A stretch of DNA of 64,000 nucleotides from Akkermansia sp. (GTDB lineage Bacteria; Verrucomicrobiota; Verrucomicrobiia; Verrucomicrobiales; Akkermansiaceae), in the NCBI GenBank assembly GCA_022787425.1, contig JALFWB010000031.1, positions 204,034 to 268,033 of the forward strand. Direction: 5' to 3'. A model generated the notes under the pieces. The model saw only the letters and a program-made list of their open reading frames with translations. It was not told the origin of the DNA and did not search any database. Position 1 is the first letter of the stretch, and each line of letters starts with the position of its first letter. The translations under genes and the position numbers were made by a program. Of the stretch, positions 41,132-56,596 are shown piece by piece.

Positions 41132-41895
41132 TGCACCCATACTTGCTACCTGTTTCCGTGCTCTGCGTGGCCCCTGTCTTGGCTGCGCAGGGCACGGTTT
41201 GCACCACCCTGCCGCAGGTGGAGGAGCATCTGCTGGCTGCCGCCCGCAATCTCGAGCCGGAGTTACACCTGCGCGTTGAGCCCGCCCTGCAACCCGCGCT
41301 GCAGAAGTACCTTTTCTGCATTACCTCGCAGTTCTGTTTCAAGTTCCGTATGCGCCCGATGCCGGACGGTGAGATCATTCTCACCCCGCAATATGCAGAT
41401 GACTGGCGCATCATCCAATCCCTCACCCGCCCGCAGGCCGGTATCCGTCTCACTGAGCGAGAGGTAAAGACCCTGGCTGAGGCCCGACGCCGTGTGGCCG
41501 CTTTGGTCAAGCCCGGTATGTCCCGATCCGCTGTTGTCAAGGCTTTGCATGATGACTTGGTGAGCCGCATGACCTACAAGCCCTCCCGCTGGATGGGCGG
41601 TGCCTCCGCCGCTCTGCTGGAGAACGAGGGTGTCTGTGAGGCTTACGCCCGCGCGCTCGGACTCATGCTGCACCTTGCCGACATCCCCTCTCGCAAGGTC
41701 TTCGGCATGCTCGATAAGCGCACCACCCACGAGTGGAATCTTGTCTTCATCAACGGTCGCCGCCTCCACGTTGATGCCACCCTCTCCGACACCCGCCCCG
41801 CTTCCGGCCCTTTCCTCCTCCTCCCGGACTCCGCTCTCTCCCGCACCCATTCCTGGTGCCCCTCCCTTCTCCCCGCCGCCGAAAAGGAACTGTGA
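41131..41895 (+). CDS. exported transglutaminase-like protein
   Basis: 254 residues. N-terminal signal peptide (LPVSVLCVAPVLAAQG). The transglutaminase-like core carries the triad Cys in NEGVCEAYARAL, His in TTHEWNLV and Asp in LHVDATLS. Such proteins act as cysteine proteases or amidases on cell-envelope peptides; substrate unknown. Translationally coupled to the TPR gene. Confidence 0.82.
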   Translation: MHPYLLPVSVLCVAPVLAAQGTVCTTLPQVEEHLLAAARNLEPELHLRVEPALQPALQKYLFCITSQFCFKFRMRPMPDGEIILTPQYADDWRIIQSLTRPQAGIRLTEREVKTLAEARRRVAALVKPGMSRSAVVKALHDDLVSRMTYKPSRWMGGASAALLENEGVCEAYARALGLMLHLADIPSRKVFGMLDKRTTHEWNLVFINGRRLHVDATLSDTRPASGPFLLLPDSALSRTHSWCPSLLPAAEKEL

Positions 41896-41988
41896 GGCCG
41901 GCTCCGCGCGGTGATCTCTTGATTCCTCTTCTATTCCGAGGTTAGAGCTGTCGGCCTCTGCAAGTGCCGCATTGCCGGTTTATGTCAA

Positions 41989-42024
41989 GAAAACGCCCCC
42001 GCTGCGGGGGATGCAGCGGGGGCG
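41989..42024 (-). terminator. terminator of the beta-galactosidase gene
   Basis: Perfect 12-bp stem CGCCCCCGCTGC / GCAGCGGGGGCG with a 7-nt loop, followed on the minus strand by TTTTCTT. Confidence 0.85.
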
Positions 42025-42045
42025 GGGGAGGATTGGAGCAGGGGC

Positions 42046-47920
<5,875 letters not shown>

Positions 47921-47956
47921 TACTTCTTTCTCTCAATCGATTGTTGTACTGTTGCG

Positions 47957-47994
47957 CCCGCGTCGGGGTTCTCCCGGCGCGGGTTTCAGACTTT
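47957..47994 (+). terminator. terminator of PA14 copy 2
   Basis: Stem CCCGCGTCGGG / CCCGGCGCGGG (one wobble), followed by TTTCAGACTTTT. Confidence 0.75.
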
Positions 47995-48003
47995 TGGCCG
48001 GTG

Positions 48004-48069
48004 CGTTGCACTCTTGTTGCACTTCCGGCGGTCTTTTTGCTCGCCAAGCGGGGCAGAATGTGGTACAAA
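48004..48069 (+). promoter_or_regulatory. conserved promoter cassette of PA14 copy 3
   Basis: CGTTGCAC (48004) and TGTTGCAC (48015), 18 nt gap, TCGCCA, 17 nt, TACAAA. Confidence 0.75.
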
Positions 48070-48099
48070 TGGGGGCGTAAATGTAATTCTTTCACGCAT

Positions 48100-49377
48100 A
48101 TGGCATTACACATCGAAATGAGCCCTGAGGCGGAGGCGGAGCTGCGCAAGTCCGCCACTCGCAATAAGGTTACTTCCGCTGCGCTGGCCCTGCTGCTGAT
48201 CAGTTTGGCAGCCACGGTGCTTTACTTTGCCGTTAAAATCATCGTCAAGACGGTGGAGCCCTCCTTCATCAGCTTCACGCCGCCGGAGGATAACGCACCG
48301 CCCACCAACAAGCCGACCACGCAGGAGCTTTCCTCCAGCTCCTCCAGCCCGTCCAGCGATGTGGCACCGGCCATGATTGTGGCGGATGCGCCCGCCAACG
48401 TGGCCATGGCCCCGGTGGAGATGGATAGCGCTGACTTTGGCGAGGCTGCGGACTTCGGCATCGGCATGGGTGCCGGTGGCTTGGGCGAGGGCCTGGGCGA
48501 CGGCGGCAGCGGCCTGGGTTCCAGCAAGGGCGGCGGCTCTGCCCTGGAGGGTACCTTCTACGACCTCAAGCAGACCAAGTCCGGCAGCCCCACGGGTATT
48601 ACCCAGCGCGGCGGAGACGCCGAGGCCAAGCAGTTCGAGGTGTTGCATGAGTTCATGAAGGGTGGCTGGCGCGAGAGTGTGCTTGCCAAGTACTGGCAGG
48701 CCCCCACCAAGCTGTACGCCACCAACTTCTACCTGCCCGTGTGCGAGGACCGCTATGCTCCCGTGGCCTACCAGTGCGAGGACCGCGTGAAGCCCGCCCG
48801 CTGGGTGGCCGTCTACCGTGGCCGTGTGCAGGCCCCCGTTACCGGTAAGTTCCGCTTTGTCGGTACGGGTGACGACGTGCTCGCCGTGCGCTTTAACAAC
48901 AAGCTCGTGTTGGAAGCAGGCTACCGTCTCCCCACCCGTTTCGATAAGAACCGTCCGATGGCCTTCTGGGTCTCCAGCAACTCCCCCCAGCGCAAGGTGT
49001 ACCTGGAGGAGATTAAGAGCGGCAAGGACAAGGACCACAAGGGTTACGAGTTCATCACCATGCCGGAGACAACGATTTGGAACAACGAAATCGGTGGTCT
49101 CACCGCCGGATCGGTCTTCGAGGTGAAGCAGGGGCAGAATTACCCCATTGAGATCCTCATCTCCGAGCAAGGTGGTAAGTTCGGCTTCGTGCTCTTCATC
49201 CAGAACGTGACGAACGGTCCCGATGGCAGCAAGAACTTCGACCTCTTCCGCACCAACTTCGCGGAGCCCGACAAGGCCGAGTTGGAAAAGCTGCTGAATG
49301 GCTATCTGAACGGCATCGGTAACATGCAGTGCCCGGCCTACAACAAGGACTCCATGGTCTGGAAGGCTGTTCCCTGA
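48100..49377 (+). CDS. membrane-anchored PA14-domain protein, copy 3
   Basis: 425 residues. Closest to copy 1 throughout, including the PA14 core (YLPVCEDRYAPVAYQCEDRV shared) and the C-terminal NKDSMVWKAVP, with local differences around residues 285-305. Same anchor and linkers as the others. Tandem behind copy 2 but with its own promoter cassette and a strong terminator, so it is a separate transcription unit. Confidence 0.8.
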   Translation: MALHIEMSPEAEAELRKSATRNKVTSAALALLLISLAATVLYFAVKIIVKTVEPSFISFTPPEDNAPPTNKPTTQELSSSSSSPSSDVAPAMIVADAPANVAMAPVEMDSADFGEAADFGIGMGAGGLGEGLGDGGSGLGSSKGGGSALEGTFYDLKQTKSGSPTGITQRGGDAEAKQFEVLHEFMKGGWRESVLAKYWQAPTKLYATNFYLPVCEDRYAPVAYQCEDRVKPARWVAVYRGRVQAPVTGKFRFVGTGDDVLAVRFNNKLVLEAGYRLPTRFDKNRPMAFWVSSNSPQRKVYLEEIKSGKDKDHKGYEFITMPETTIWNNEIGGLTAGSVFEVKQGQNYPIEILISEQGGKFGFVLFIQNVTNGPDGSKNFDLFRTNFAEPDKAELEKLLNGYLNGIGNMQCPAYNKDSMVWKAVP

Positions 49378-49410
49378 TCCCCCTTATCTGTCGTTTTCAA
49401 TAAACACCGA

Positions 49411-49439
49411 GGCGCCGGGCTTACCCCCGGCGCCTTTTT
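49411..49439 (+). terminator. terminator of PA14 copy 3
   Basis: GGCGCCGGG / CCCGGCGCC stem followed by TTTTT. Confidence 0.92.
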
Positions 49440-49470
49440 GACTTCATGCCGCTGTGATCATAGGAAGCGA

Positions 49471-49562
49471 GGACGCGGAATTTTAGGAAGGTTGGGAAAG
49501 GTGGTATGTTTGACGCGGTACAGGCAGCATGCCGATGAGGTAGCAGCTCCCTTAGTTTTTTG
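49471..49562. repeat. dispersed element R1, half copy
   Basis: Begins GGACGCGGAATTTTAGGAAGG and follows copy 1 as far as its TTTTTTG stretch; the right half and terminal repeat are missing. Confidence 0.7.
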
Positions 49563-49570
49563 GAGTTCCG

Positions 49571-50422
49571 TCAAACCGTGTCATCCCCGGGTGGGTTCGG
49601 CAGTTCGGCGAAGATCAGCTCCGGTGGGGGGAGGGGGCGGAGTTTGGCGGAGGTGTTGAAGCGGATGCGGGCGATGAGTTTAGGGGAGAGGAAGTCGGCG
49701 TGGAGGACCATGCGGCGGGGGGAGAGGGTACAGCAGAGGATGGCGAGGAGGCGGGAGGTCATTTCCTCTGCAAGGGTGTGGTCGGCGTAGTCCAGTTGCT
49801 CCCACTCGGCGGGCATGGGGAGGAGCCACAGGGGTCCGCAGGGGCGCAGGGAACCGCCGCAGAAGAAGGCGGCGGAGGGTTTGCAGGCGCGGGCCAGGCA
49901 GAGGGTGAGGGTCTCCTCTGTGTGCTCCGCCACGGACTCGGCAGGGGAGAGCTCGCGGACGGGGCAGGCGTAGCGGGTAGCCAGGTGGCGGCAGAGGGTG
50001 GGTGCGCTGTCCCCCGCCGGCGGCAGTATGCAAATTTCCTGTAGACGGCCGGTGCGCGGGCGCAGGGAGTCCAGCCAGGCATCCAGGCTCGTTGCAGCAA
50101 GCGCGGCATAGTGCCGGCTCTCCGCATGCAGCAGGGCATCGCAGAGATCCCGCAGCTCCGCCCGAACGGCCCAGGCCCGCCCGCTGCGTGCCACATGCAG
50201 CAGCAGTCGCACCCCGTGCGCGGCCCGGTAGCGGTAGAGCATCACTGGTCGCCCGCCCCCGGAGGCCTGCAAGCCCGCTTCCTCCAGTTCCCCCGCGCGG
50301 CACAGTCTCGCTACCATCTGCCCCGCCCGCACCGTGCTGACCCCCGCAGCAGCGGCCAACTGCGGGCGCGTGGCCTCGCTGTGCGTCTGCAGGTAGCGGC
50401 GTATTGTGTCCTCGGCATTCAT
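49571..50422 (-). CDS. winged-helix protein with degenerate ROK-like domain
   Basis: 283 residues. N-terminal winged helix (RRYLQTHSEATRPQLAAAAGVSTVRAGQMVARL), then GGGRPVMLYRY and a body that follows the ROK repressor outline (NagC/Mlc-type) but without the zinc-binding and sugar-kinase motifs. ROK repressors sense sugars, so a link with the nearby beta-galactosidase is possible but not shown. The call is tentative; it could be a lineage-specific regulator. Confidence 0.55.
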   Translation of the reverse strand: MNAEDTIRRYLQTHSEATRPQLAAAAGVSTVRAGQMVARLCRAGELEEAGLQASGGGRPVMLYRYRAAHGVRLLLHVARSGRAWAVRAELRDLCDALLHAESRHYAALAATSLDAWLDSLRPRTGRLQEICILPPAGDSAPTLCRHLATRYACPVRELSPAESVAEHTEETLTLCLARACKPSAAFFCGGSLRPCGPLWLLPMPAEWEQLDYADHTLAEEMTSRLLAILCCTLSPRRMVLHADFLSPKLIARIRFNTSAKLRPLPPPELIFAELPNPPGDDTV

Positions 50423-50447
50423 GCGACTTAATAAAGGGGCTTCACAA

Positions 50448-50475
50448 AGTTTAGCACAGCCACGGAGAAAGGCAA
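50448..50475 (-). promoter_or_regulatory. promoter of the ROK-like gene
   Basis: TTGCCT, 16 nt, TAAACT; 25 nt from -10 to ATG. Confidence 0.6.
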
Positions 50476-50558
50476 GCCAATTCCCGAAATCTCAACGAAA
50501 TCAAGCCCTCTGCGCAGTAGTGCGGAGCGGAAAAGGGAGGGCCGCGAGCGGGAAAAGC

Positions 50559-50587
50559 TGGACAGAGCGTCGCGAATTTGATACTCT
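50559..50587 (+). promoter_or_regulatory. pyrG promoter
   Basis: TGGACA, 17 nt, TACTCT; 30-nt leader without a Shine-Dalgarno match. Confidence 0.6.
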
Positions 50588-50617
50588 GGGACAGAGCAAT
50601 TCAACGCAACTCACAGC

Positions 50618-52234
50618 ATGAAATACATCTTTGTCACCGGCGGTGTGGTTTCCTCATTGGGTAAAGGCCTGGCAGCGGCGTCCATCGGCACGCTGTTGGA
50701 GCACTGCGGCCTGGAGGTCACGATGCAGAAGTTTGACCCCTACCTGAACATCGACCCCGGGACGATGAGCCCGTACCAGCACGGCGAGGTGTATGTGCTA
50801 AACGACGGCGCGGAAACGGACTTGGACTTGGGCCACTACGAGCGCTTCATCCACTGCGAGCTCTCCCGCCTGAACAACCTGACGAGCGGCAAGGTCTTCG
50901 AGCATGTGCTGGAAAAGGAACGCCGCGGCGATTACCTGGGCAAGACCGTCCAGTACATCCCCCATGTAACGGACGAGATCAAGCAGCGCCTCTACGACAT
51001 CACCGAGAAGAACAAGGAATGCGACGTCATCATCACCGAAATCGGCGGCACGGTGGGCGACATCGAGGGTTTCCTCTTCCTGGAGGCCCTGCGCCAGTTT
51101 GCCTTTGAGGTCGGCCGCCACAACTGCTGCTTCATCCATGTGACCCTGCTGCCCTACATCAAGGCCGCCGGCGAGACCAAGACCAAGCCCACCCAGCAGA
51201 GCGTCGCCAAGCTGCGCGAGATCGGTATTCAGCCGGATATCATCGTGTGCCGCACGGAGATGGACAACCTGACGGACGACGAGAAGAAGAAGATCGGCAT
51301 GTTCTGCAATGTGCCCCCGCGCAACGTGGTGGCCTTCTGCGATGTGAAGCACAGCATCTACGAATGCCCGCTGGATCTGGGCCGCGACCGCGTGGACCGC
51401 ATCGTGACTGAGGTGCTGGGCATTACCGTGCCGAAGCCCAAGATGGACGACTGGCAGAAGTTCGTGGGCCGCGTCATTCACCCCTCGCACAGCGTGCGCA
51501 TTGCGGTGGTGGGCAAGTACATCTCGCTGCAGGATGCGTACAAATCCATCTATGAGAGCTTTACCCACGCCGGCGCGGCGAACGACTGCCGCGTGGAGAT
51601 TGTGCGCGTGGATGCCGAGGCCCTGGAGAGCGGCAACCCTGCGGAGATGATCGGCGCCGTGGACGGCATTCTGGTGCCCGGCGGCTTCGGCGATCGCGGT
51701 GTGGAGGGCAAGATCAAGGCTGTGCAGTACGCCCGCGAGAACAACATCCCCTTCTTGGGCATTTGCCTGGGCATGCAGGTGGCGGTCATCGAGATTGCGC
51801 GCCACGTGCTGGGCCTGGCGGATGCCAACTCCACGGAGTTTGTGCACGACACGCCCAACCCCGTCATTTGCCTGCAGGAGGAGCAGAAGCACATCACCGC
51901 CATGGGCGCGACCATGCGCTTGGGTGCTTACCCCGCCCATGTGCTGCCCGGTACCCTCTGCGCCGAGCTGTACGGCGGCAAGGAGCGTATCTCGGAGCGC
52001 CATCGCCACCGCTATGAGTTCAACGCCGACTACCGCGAGCGGCTGGAGCAGGTGGGCTTGGTGATTTCCGCCACCAATGAGGAGCACGGCTTGGTGGAGG
52101 TGGTGGAGCTGCCGTCCCACCCCTTCTTCATCGCTTGCCAGTATCACCCGGAGTTCCAGAGCCGCCCGAATACGCCGCACCCGCTCTTCTCCGGCTTGGT
52201 GGCCGCCGCACTGGACTATCAGGCCCGTAACTGA
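50618..52234 (+). CDS. pyrG: CTP synthase
   Basis: 538 residues, full length. N-terminal amidoligase domain ([24 protein letters not shown] with the ATP loop; [14 protein letters not shown]) and C-terminal glutamine amidotransferase with GICLGMQ (nucleophile Cys) and [10 protein letters not shown] (His, Glu). It makes CTP from UTP, ATP and glutamine. The symporter gene follows after 11 nt and is probably cotranscribed. Confidence 0.98.
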   Translation: MKYIFVTGGVVSSLGKGLAAASIGTLLEHCGLEVTMQKFDPYLNIDPGTMSPYQHGEVYVLNDGAETDLDLGHYERFIHCELSRLNNLTSGKVFEHVLEKERRGDYLGKTVQYIPHVTDEIKQRLYDITEKNKECDVIITEIGGTVGDIEGFLFLEALRQFAFEVGRHNCCFIHVTLLPYIKAAGETKTKPTQQSVAKLREIGIQPDIIVCRTEMDNLTDDEKKKIGMFCNVPPRNVVAFCDVKHSIYECPLDLGRDRVDRIVTEVLGITVPKPKMDDWQKFVGRVIHPSHSVRIAVVGKYISLQDAYKSIYESFTHAGAANDCRVEIVRVDAEALESGNPAEMIGAVDGILVPGGFGDRGVEGKIKAVQYARENNIPFLGICLGMQVAVIEIARHVLGLADANSTEFVHDTPNPVICLQEEQKHITAMGATMRLGAYPAHVLPGTLCAELYGGKERISERHRHRYEFNADYRERLEQVGLVISATNEEHGLVEVVELPSHPFFIACQYHPEFQSRPNTPHPLFSGLVAAALDYQARN

Positions 52235-52245
52235 CCCCGCCGCAT

Positions 52246-53832
52246 ATGGGAGCCCCGGACATAGTTGTCATTTGTGTCTATTTCCTTGCCATTTTCGGCA
52301 TTGGCCTCTATGTGGGCCGCCGGCAGGAAAGCCTGGAGAGCTATGCCCTGGGCAATCGTTCTTTCCCCTGGTGGGCCATTCTCTGCTCCATCATCGCGGC
52401 AGAGATCAGTGCCGCTACCTTCTTGGGTACTCCGGGGGAGGGCTTTGCGCTGCGCAATTATACCTATGTGCAGCTGGGTATCGGCACCATCCTGGGCCGC
52501 ATTATCGTGGGTAAGCTCTTCCTGAAGCCGTACTACGATTATAAGGTGGTGTCCATTTACGAGTATCTCGAGAAGCGTTTCGGCATCACCACGCGCCGCT
52601 GGGCGAGTGCTACTTTCCTGCTCAGCCGCGTGCTGGCCAGCGGTACCCGGTTGTATTTTGCGGGTATTCTGTTGGTGGTGGCCTACTTGGCCATGACGGG
52701 GCAGGAGAGTGCGGGGCAGGCGGAGACGGTGGTCATTTATATTCTGGCTCTCACTTTCATCACCATCGCTACGGCGGTGTATACCACGCTGGGCGGCTTG
52801 AAGGCGGTGGTGTGGACGGATGTGCTGCAGGCGAGTGTGCTGGCCATTTCCATCCTGACGACCATCGGTTTCCTGTTTTTCAGTATCATGGGGCAGGGTT
52901 CGTTCTCGGATGCTTGGAACTACATTATCGCGACGATCAGCGATACCTCGCAGAATCCCTACGGGCGGGAGAATCTGCAACCCTGGGCGGTGTTCGATTG
53001 GGGTACTACGGGGCGCGGTTTCTTGGAGGACGTGCGGAACATTCTGGGCAGCGAGTACACCCTGTGGAGTGCTGTGCTGGGTGCCACCTTCATCACCATG
53101 GCGACCATGGGTACGGACCAGGATATGGTGCAGCGCATGCTGGCGGCCAAGGACAACAAGAGCGGTACGCGTGCGGTGATTATCTCGGGGCTGCTGGATG
53201 TGCCGATCGTGCTGGTGTTCCTCACCTGCGGCATGCTGACCTTTGTCTATTTTGTGCATGAGGGGATTACCCCGCCCAAGGAGCAGGGGCAGGTGTTCCC
53301 TTGGTTTATCATCCACTGCCTGCCCGCGGGTGTGCGCGGTCTGCTGGTGGCAGGGCTGCTGGCCACGGCCATGGGTTCGCTCTCCACGGCGCTGAATGCT
53401 CTGGCGACCACGGCTACGAAGGATTGGTATGTGGATGTGTTCCGCCCGCAGGCCACGCAGCAGCAGAAACTGCGCGCCGTGCGGGTGTTTACGGCCTTCT
53501 TTGCCGTGCTGCTGATTGTGGTGGGCGCGGTGACCTCCTGGGTGGTGGTGATGAACCCGAGCATCCGCATCCTGCCGATTGCGCTGGGCATTTTCGGCTA
53601 TACCTACGGCTCCCTGCTGGGCGTGTTCCTGCTGGGCATGCTCACCAAGAGGCGCGGAAGCGATGCGGGCAACGTGCTCGCCATGCTCACGGGCTTTGCT
53701 GTGGTGGCCCTGCTGGAGGTGGGAAACCAGTGCTTCGATTGGCTGCCGATCGCCTTCCCCTGGCGCGTCACCATCGGAACCCTGGCCACTTTCTCGGTGG
53801 GACTGCTCTTCCCGACCCGCCGCAGCGCGTAG
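52246..53832 (+). CDS. sodium:solute symporter (SSS family)
   Basis: 528 residues with 13-14 hydrophobic helices. N-terminal VCVYFLAIFGIGLYVGRR and the SSS-type LGNRSFPWWAILCSIIAAEISAATFLGTPG segment are typical of the SGLT/PutP family. It would drive uptake of a sugar, amino acid or organic acid with sodium; the substrate cannot be named. Placed directly behind pyrG. Confidence 0.9.
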   Translation: MGAPDIVVICVYFLAIFGIGLYVGRRQESLESYALGNRSFPWWAILCSIIAAEISAATFLGTPGEGFALRNYTYVQLGIGTILGRIIVGKLFLKPYYDYKVVSIYEYLEKRFGITTRRWASATFLLSRVLASGTRLYFAGILLVVAYLAMTGQESAGQAETVVIYILALTFITIATAVYTTLGGLKAVVWTDVLQASVLAISILTTIGFLFFSIMGQGSFSDAWNYIIATISDTSQNPYGRENLQPWAVFDWGTTGRGFLEDVRNILGSEYTLWSAVLGATFITMATMGTDQDMVQRMLAAKDNKSGTRAVIISGLLDVPIVLVFLTCGMLTFVYFVHEGITPPKEQGQVFPWFIIHCLPAGVRGLLVAGLLATAMGSLSTALNALATTATKDWYVDVFRPQATQQQKLRAVRVFTAFFAVLLIVVGAVTSWVVVMNPSIRILPIALGIFGYTYGSLLGVFLLGMLTKRRGSDAGNVLAMLTGFAVVALLEVGNQCFDWLPIAFPWRVTIGTLATFSVGLLFPTRRSA

Positions 53833-53981
53833 TGCCTGTGTCCCTTGCCGGGCAAATCAGTATGGCTTAGCCGCCCCTTACAGCCATTGACCGGCGTTGT
53901 TCCTCAGGGTTGAGTTTCTGCTTCATCACGGCCCCAGGTGGCCATTCTCCACAGCTCTCACATCGGGGCGGTTATATCGGT

Positions 53982-54018
53982 CTCCGGGCCTGCCGGAGAG
54001 GAGGCGACAGGCCCGGAG
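53982..54018. terminator. hairpin between convergent genes
   Basis: Perfect 11-bp stem CTCCGGGCCTG / CAGGCCCGGAG with a 15-nt loop between the symporter and lipoprotein genes. No T tract on either side, so termination is uncertain. Confidence 0.45.
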
Positions 54019-54027
54019 GGGTAGGGA

Positions 54028-54609
54028 TTATTCCAGCCCTCCAGCCCATCGGGACTGGCAGATGGCGAGGAGGGTCGGGGAGGCGCTGTGCTGCCCTTCC
54101 GTGGTGATGTGGCAACCAGTCGTGGCTTCGTGGGTGAGCGGGGAGGCGTCAAAGGAGCAGCCGGCAACCACCTCGCCGTTGCGGTAGCGGGCCATCTCGT
54201 CGGCGGGGATGCGCAGGATCATCGGGTTGTTGCATGTGATCACGCAGCCGGCATTCGTGGTCGTTTCCGGTGCCGGTGTCAGGCCGGTGATCTGAATCTC
54301 GAAGCTGCCGTCTGCCGACTGACGCTCAGTCCAGCAGCCCACATAGCCCTCGATAGCACTAACAGCGTCGGCTGAGGCGGCATCCCAGAAGCTGAGGCGG
54401 CATTCACCGCCGCGGATCAGGTCGATGCTGTAGATCTTTCCGTCGTTCATCTGGCCGCCTAGGTTAACTTTGTTGTAGCCGGGGCTGAGTAGCGAGGACC
54501 CGGCTGAAGCGGAGGACGAGTCGCCGCCACCTCCTCCGCCGCCGCAAGCCGCAAGGGACAGGGCTGCCAAGCAGCCCACTGCCATGTTGAATAATGTGTG
54601 TTTCATCAT
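54028..54609 (-). CDS. lipoprotein with poly-Gly linker, function unknown
   Basis: 193 residues. Lipobox LSLAAC (Cys22) followed by GGGGGGGD and a Ser-rich spacer, then a compact domain with six Cys (GGECRLSFWD, GYVGCWTERQ, NAGCVITCNN, AGCSFD, GCHITTE) that may form disulfides. I do not recognise it. Two adjacent ATG codons make the start 54609 or 54606. R2 copy B sits upstream. Confidence 0.7.
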   Translation of the reverse strand: MMKHTLFNMAVGCLAALSLAACGGGGGGGDSSSASAGSSLLSPGYNKVNLGGQMNDGKIYSIDLIRGGECRLSFWDAASADAVSAIEGYVGCWTERQSADGSFEIQITGLTPAPETTTNAGCVITCNNPMILRIPADEMARYRNGEVVAGCSFDASPLTHEATTGCHITTEGQHSASPTLLAICQSRWAGGLE

Positions 54610-54669
54610 GTGTGTGAATTGGTTTGTCGTGGCGATGCAGTCCTGTTCCCCATCGCCGAAGCTATTCTA

Positions 54670-54831
54670 CTGCATTAAGAATGCATAGGGCATGCAACTT
54701 GTTGATACTCAACGAGTTGCGGTAATTTCGAGCATTTTCAACCTCCGCGCGGCCTGAAATACATCAGGCAAAACAGTGATGAAAAATAAGGTAAATCTTC
54801 ATTTTTTCTTGCTACAGCATTCTTAATGCAG
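54670..54831. repeat. dispersed element R2, copy B
   Basis: 162 bp, bounded by perfect 15-bp inverted repeats CTGCATTAAGAATGC (54670) and GCATTCTTAATGCAG (54817). Inside: CATG, the palindrome AACTTGTTGA-TAC-TCAACGAGTT (54697-54719), and TTCTTGCTACAGC at the far end. It lies in the 54610-55015 gap and is inverted relative to copies A and C. The rest of the gap (54832-54955) shows nothing assignable. Confidence 0.75.
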
Positions 54832-54955
54832 AGGGAATACCGGGGGCGGTGGTCTGCCGGGATTCGGGGATGTCGGTGGGTAGTTTCGGTAGGAAAAGAT
54901 ATGCTTCGCGGAAGCCGGAGAAGGGAGTCGCACAGCCTGCCCGTTGTGCGGACAC

Positions 54956-54989
54956 AAAAGCACCCCGCAGCCGTGAGGCCTTGGGGTGC
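54956..54989 (-). terminator. rubrerythrin terminator
   Basis: Stem GCACCCC / GGGGTGC followed on the minus strand by TTTTG. Confidence 0.75.
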
Positions 54990-55015
54990 GGTCATTTGTT
55001 GCGGGAAGCGCCGGA

Positions 55016-55555
55016 TCAGTAGTTCTGGGCCAAGATGCGGAAGTGAGCCTGCGGGTGGTCGCACACGGGGCAGACCTCCGGGGCTTGCTTGCCGACGCAG
55101 ATGTGGCCGCAGTTGGCGCACTGCCAGATCTGCTCACCATCGCGGGAGAAGACCAAGCCGCCCTCGATGTTGGCGAGCAGCTTGCGGTAGCGCTCCTCGT
55201 GGTGCTTCTCCACCGCAGCCACGCCCTCGAACAGGGCCGCGATGTCCTCGAAGCCCTCCTCGCGAGCCTCCTTGGCGAAACCGGCGTACATGTCGGTCCA
55301 CTCGTAGTTCTCGCCGCCGGCGGCGTCCTTGAGGTTCTCCGTGGTGGCGGGAATGCCGCCGTGCAGCAGCTTGAACCAAATCTTGGCGTGCTCGCGCTCG
55401 TTGTGAGCGGTCTCCTCAAAGAGGTTTGCGATCTGCACATAGCCGTCCTTCTTGGCCTTGGAGGCGTAGTACAGGTACTTGGTGTGGGCCTGCGACTCGC
55501 CGGCAAAAGCTGTGGCCAAATTGGCCTCCGTCTTTGTTCCTTTCAGTCTGTTCAT
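55016..55555 (-). CDS. rbr: rubrerythrin
   Basis: 179 residues. N-terminal ferritin-like diiron domain with the ligand motifs [21 protein letters not shown] and [11 protein letters not shown], and a C-terminal rubredoxin-type iron site CANCG and [11 protein letters not shown]. It reduces hydrogen peroxide using NADH-linked electron donors, typical of anaerobes and microaerophiles. Single gene with a consensus-like promoter and its own terminator. Confidence 0.96.
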   Translation of the reverse strand: MNRLKGTKTEANLATAFAGESQAHTKYLYYASKAKKDGYVQIANLFEETAHNEREHAKIWFKLLHGGIPATTENLKDAAGGENYEWTDMYAGFAKEAREEGFEDIAALFEGVAAVEKHHEERYRKLLANIEGGLVFSRDGEQIWQCANCGHICVGKQAPEVCPVCDHPQAHFRILAQNY

Positions 55556-55587
55556 CGTCGTGATGGGGTGTATGTGTAAGTGGGCGT

Positions 55588-55616
55588 ATTATAGAATGAT
55601 TTTAAGAAGCATGCAA
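55588..55616 (-). promoter_or_regulatory. rubrerythrin promoter
   Basis: TTGCAT, 17 nt, perfect TATAAT; 32-nt leader. Confidence 0.82.
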
Positions 55617-55633
55617 GCTTTATTTGCGGCAAA

Positions 55634-56596
55634 TCACAGCGGGAGGGCATCGATGGGGGCCTCCCAAGGAGCACCGTCGGCGGGCACGGCCTCTTCAACC
55701 CCGGCGGAGGGGTCCGTGGTGGTGGAGGTTTTGCCGCTGTCGGTGTCGAGGGTGGGGGTACCGTTGGTCGGAGCGTATTCGATAGTGATACCCGTCTTCT
55801 TGGGTTGCGTGGTGCGGGAGGCTGATTTGGCCTTTGACTTTTTAAGGGCTTCCGGCGGCACCTTGCCCTTCACGAAGTCACTCATATCGACAAGATCGAG
55901 GCGGTTGAAGGCATAGCGAGCGATGTCCGGGAGGGAGTTCATGTCTACATCGTTGAGTAAGATGCCGGCGTTGCCGCCGGGGTAGGAGATCACAACCTTA
56001 CCATCGCGAATGCGGATAATCTTGGCGTAGGGGTACCCCTTGCCGCTGCGGGTGGTGAGTTTGGCGATGACGAGGCCGGGCAGGAGATTTTTGGCAACGG
56101 AACGTGCCTCCTTGTCTGCACTGCGGATGTCGTGTTGGGCAGCGAGGACGGCTGCCCGCTCGTTCTCCAGCTTGTCCTTGTGCTGCTCGATGGCGGCGCG
56201 TAGGTCACGGATTTCCTGCTCGAGCGTCTCCTTCCGCTCCACCAGGGACTTGATGTCGGCGGCAAGACGCCCCCGGGAGACAAGGGGAGCCTTGACCTTC
56301 GCAAGTTCGGTGGCGCGAGCACGCAGGGTGGTCTGTTCTTCCAGTGCTTGCTCCAGCGGGGTAGGCACATGGTAGAGGTCCGCCTGTTGCTTGAGGTAAT
56401 AGGCGCAGAACCCCAAGATGCCGATGGTCAGAATGACCAAGATGGCATCGATGGCGAGGCCGAGGAAGGAGGAACGGCGGCGTTGCGGAGTAACTTCCTG
56501 CTGCGGGGCAGACGCGGGGGCCTCGGTGGGAGGAGTCATTTCCACGGGCTGGGGCTGCTCGACCTCAGGGGCGGGAGTGTCAGGAGTGTTGCTCAT
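55634..56596 (-). CDS. single-pass membrane coiled-coil protein
   Basis: 320 residues. Pro/Glu-rich N-terminus (about 1-40), one transmembrane helix (about 45-68, AIDAILVILTIGILGFCAYYL), a coiled coil (about 80-165, for example ADIKSLVERKETLEQEIRDL) and a small beta-like domain (about 170-235), then a Lys/Thr-rich tail. Function unknown; perhaps an envelope scaffold. Its ATG overlaps the stop codon of the coiled-coil lipoprotein gene (ATGA), so the two are coupled and probably act together. Confidence 0.7.
   Translation of the reverse strand: MSNTPDTPAPEVEQPQPVEMTPPTEAPASAPQQEVTPQRRRSSFLGLAIDAILVILTIGILGFCAYYLKQQADLYHVPTPLEQALEEQTTLRARATELAKVKAPLVSRGRLAADIKSLVERKETLEQEIRDLRAAIEQHKDKLENERAAVLAAQHDIRSADKEARSVAKNLLPGLVIAKLTTRSGKGYPYAKIIRIRDGKVVISYPGGNAGILLNDVDMNSLPDIARYAFNRLDLVDMSDFVKGKVPPEALKKSKAKSASRTTQPKKTGITIEYAPTNGTPTLDTDSGKTSTTTDPSAGVEEAVPADGAPWEAPIDALPL

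Noticed and set aside
50798..52180. Long minus-strand frame opposite pyrG
   Set aside because: Shadow of CTP synthase codon bias; no recognisable domain and no start signal.
54028..54609. Poly-Gly after the lipobox read as a sequencing artefact or frameshift
   Set aside because: The frame stays open on both sides with a sensible Cys-rich domain; Gly spacers after lipid-Cys are common.
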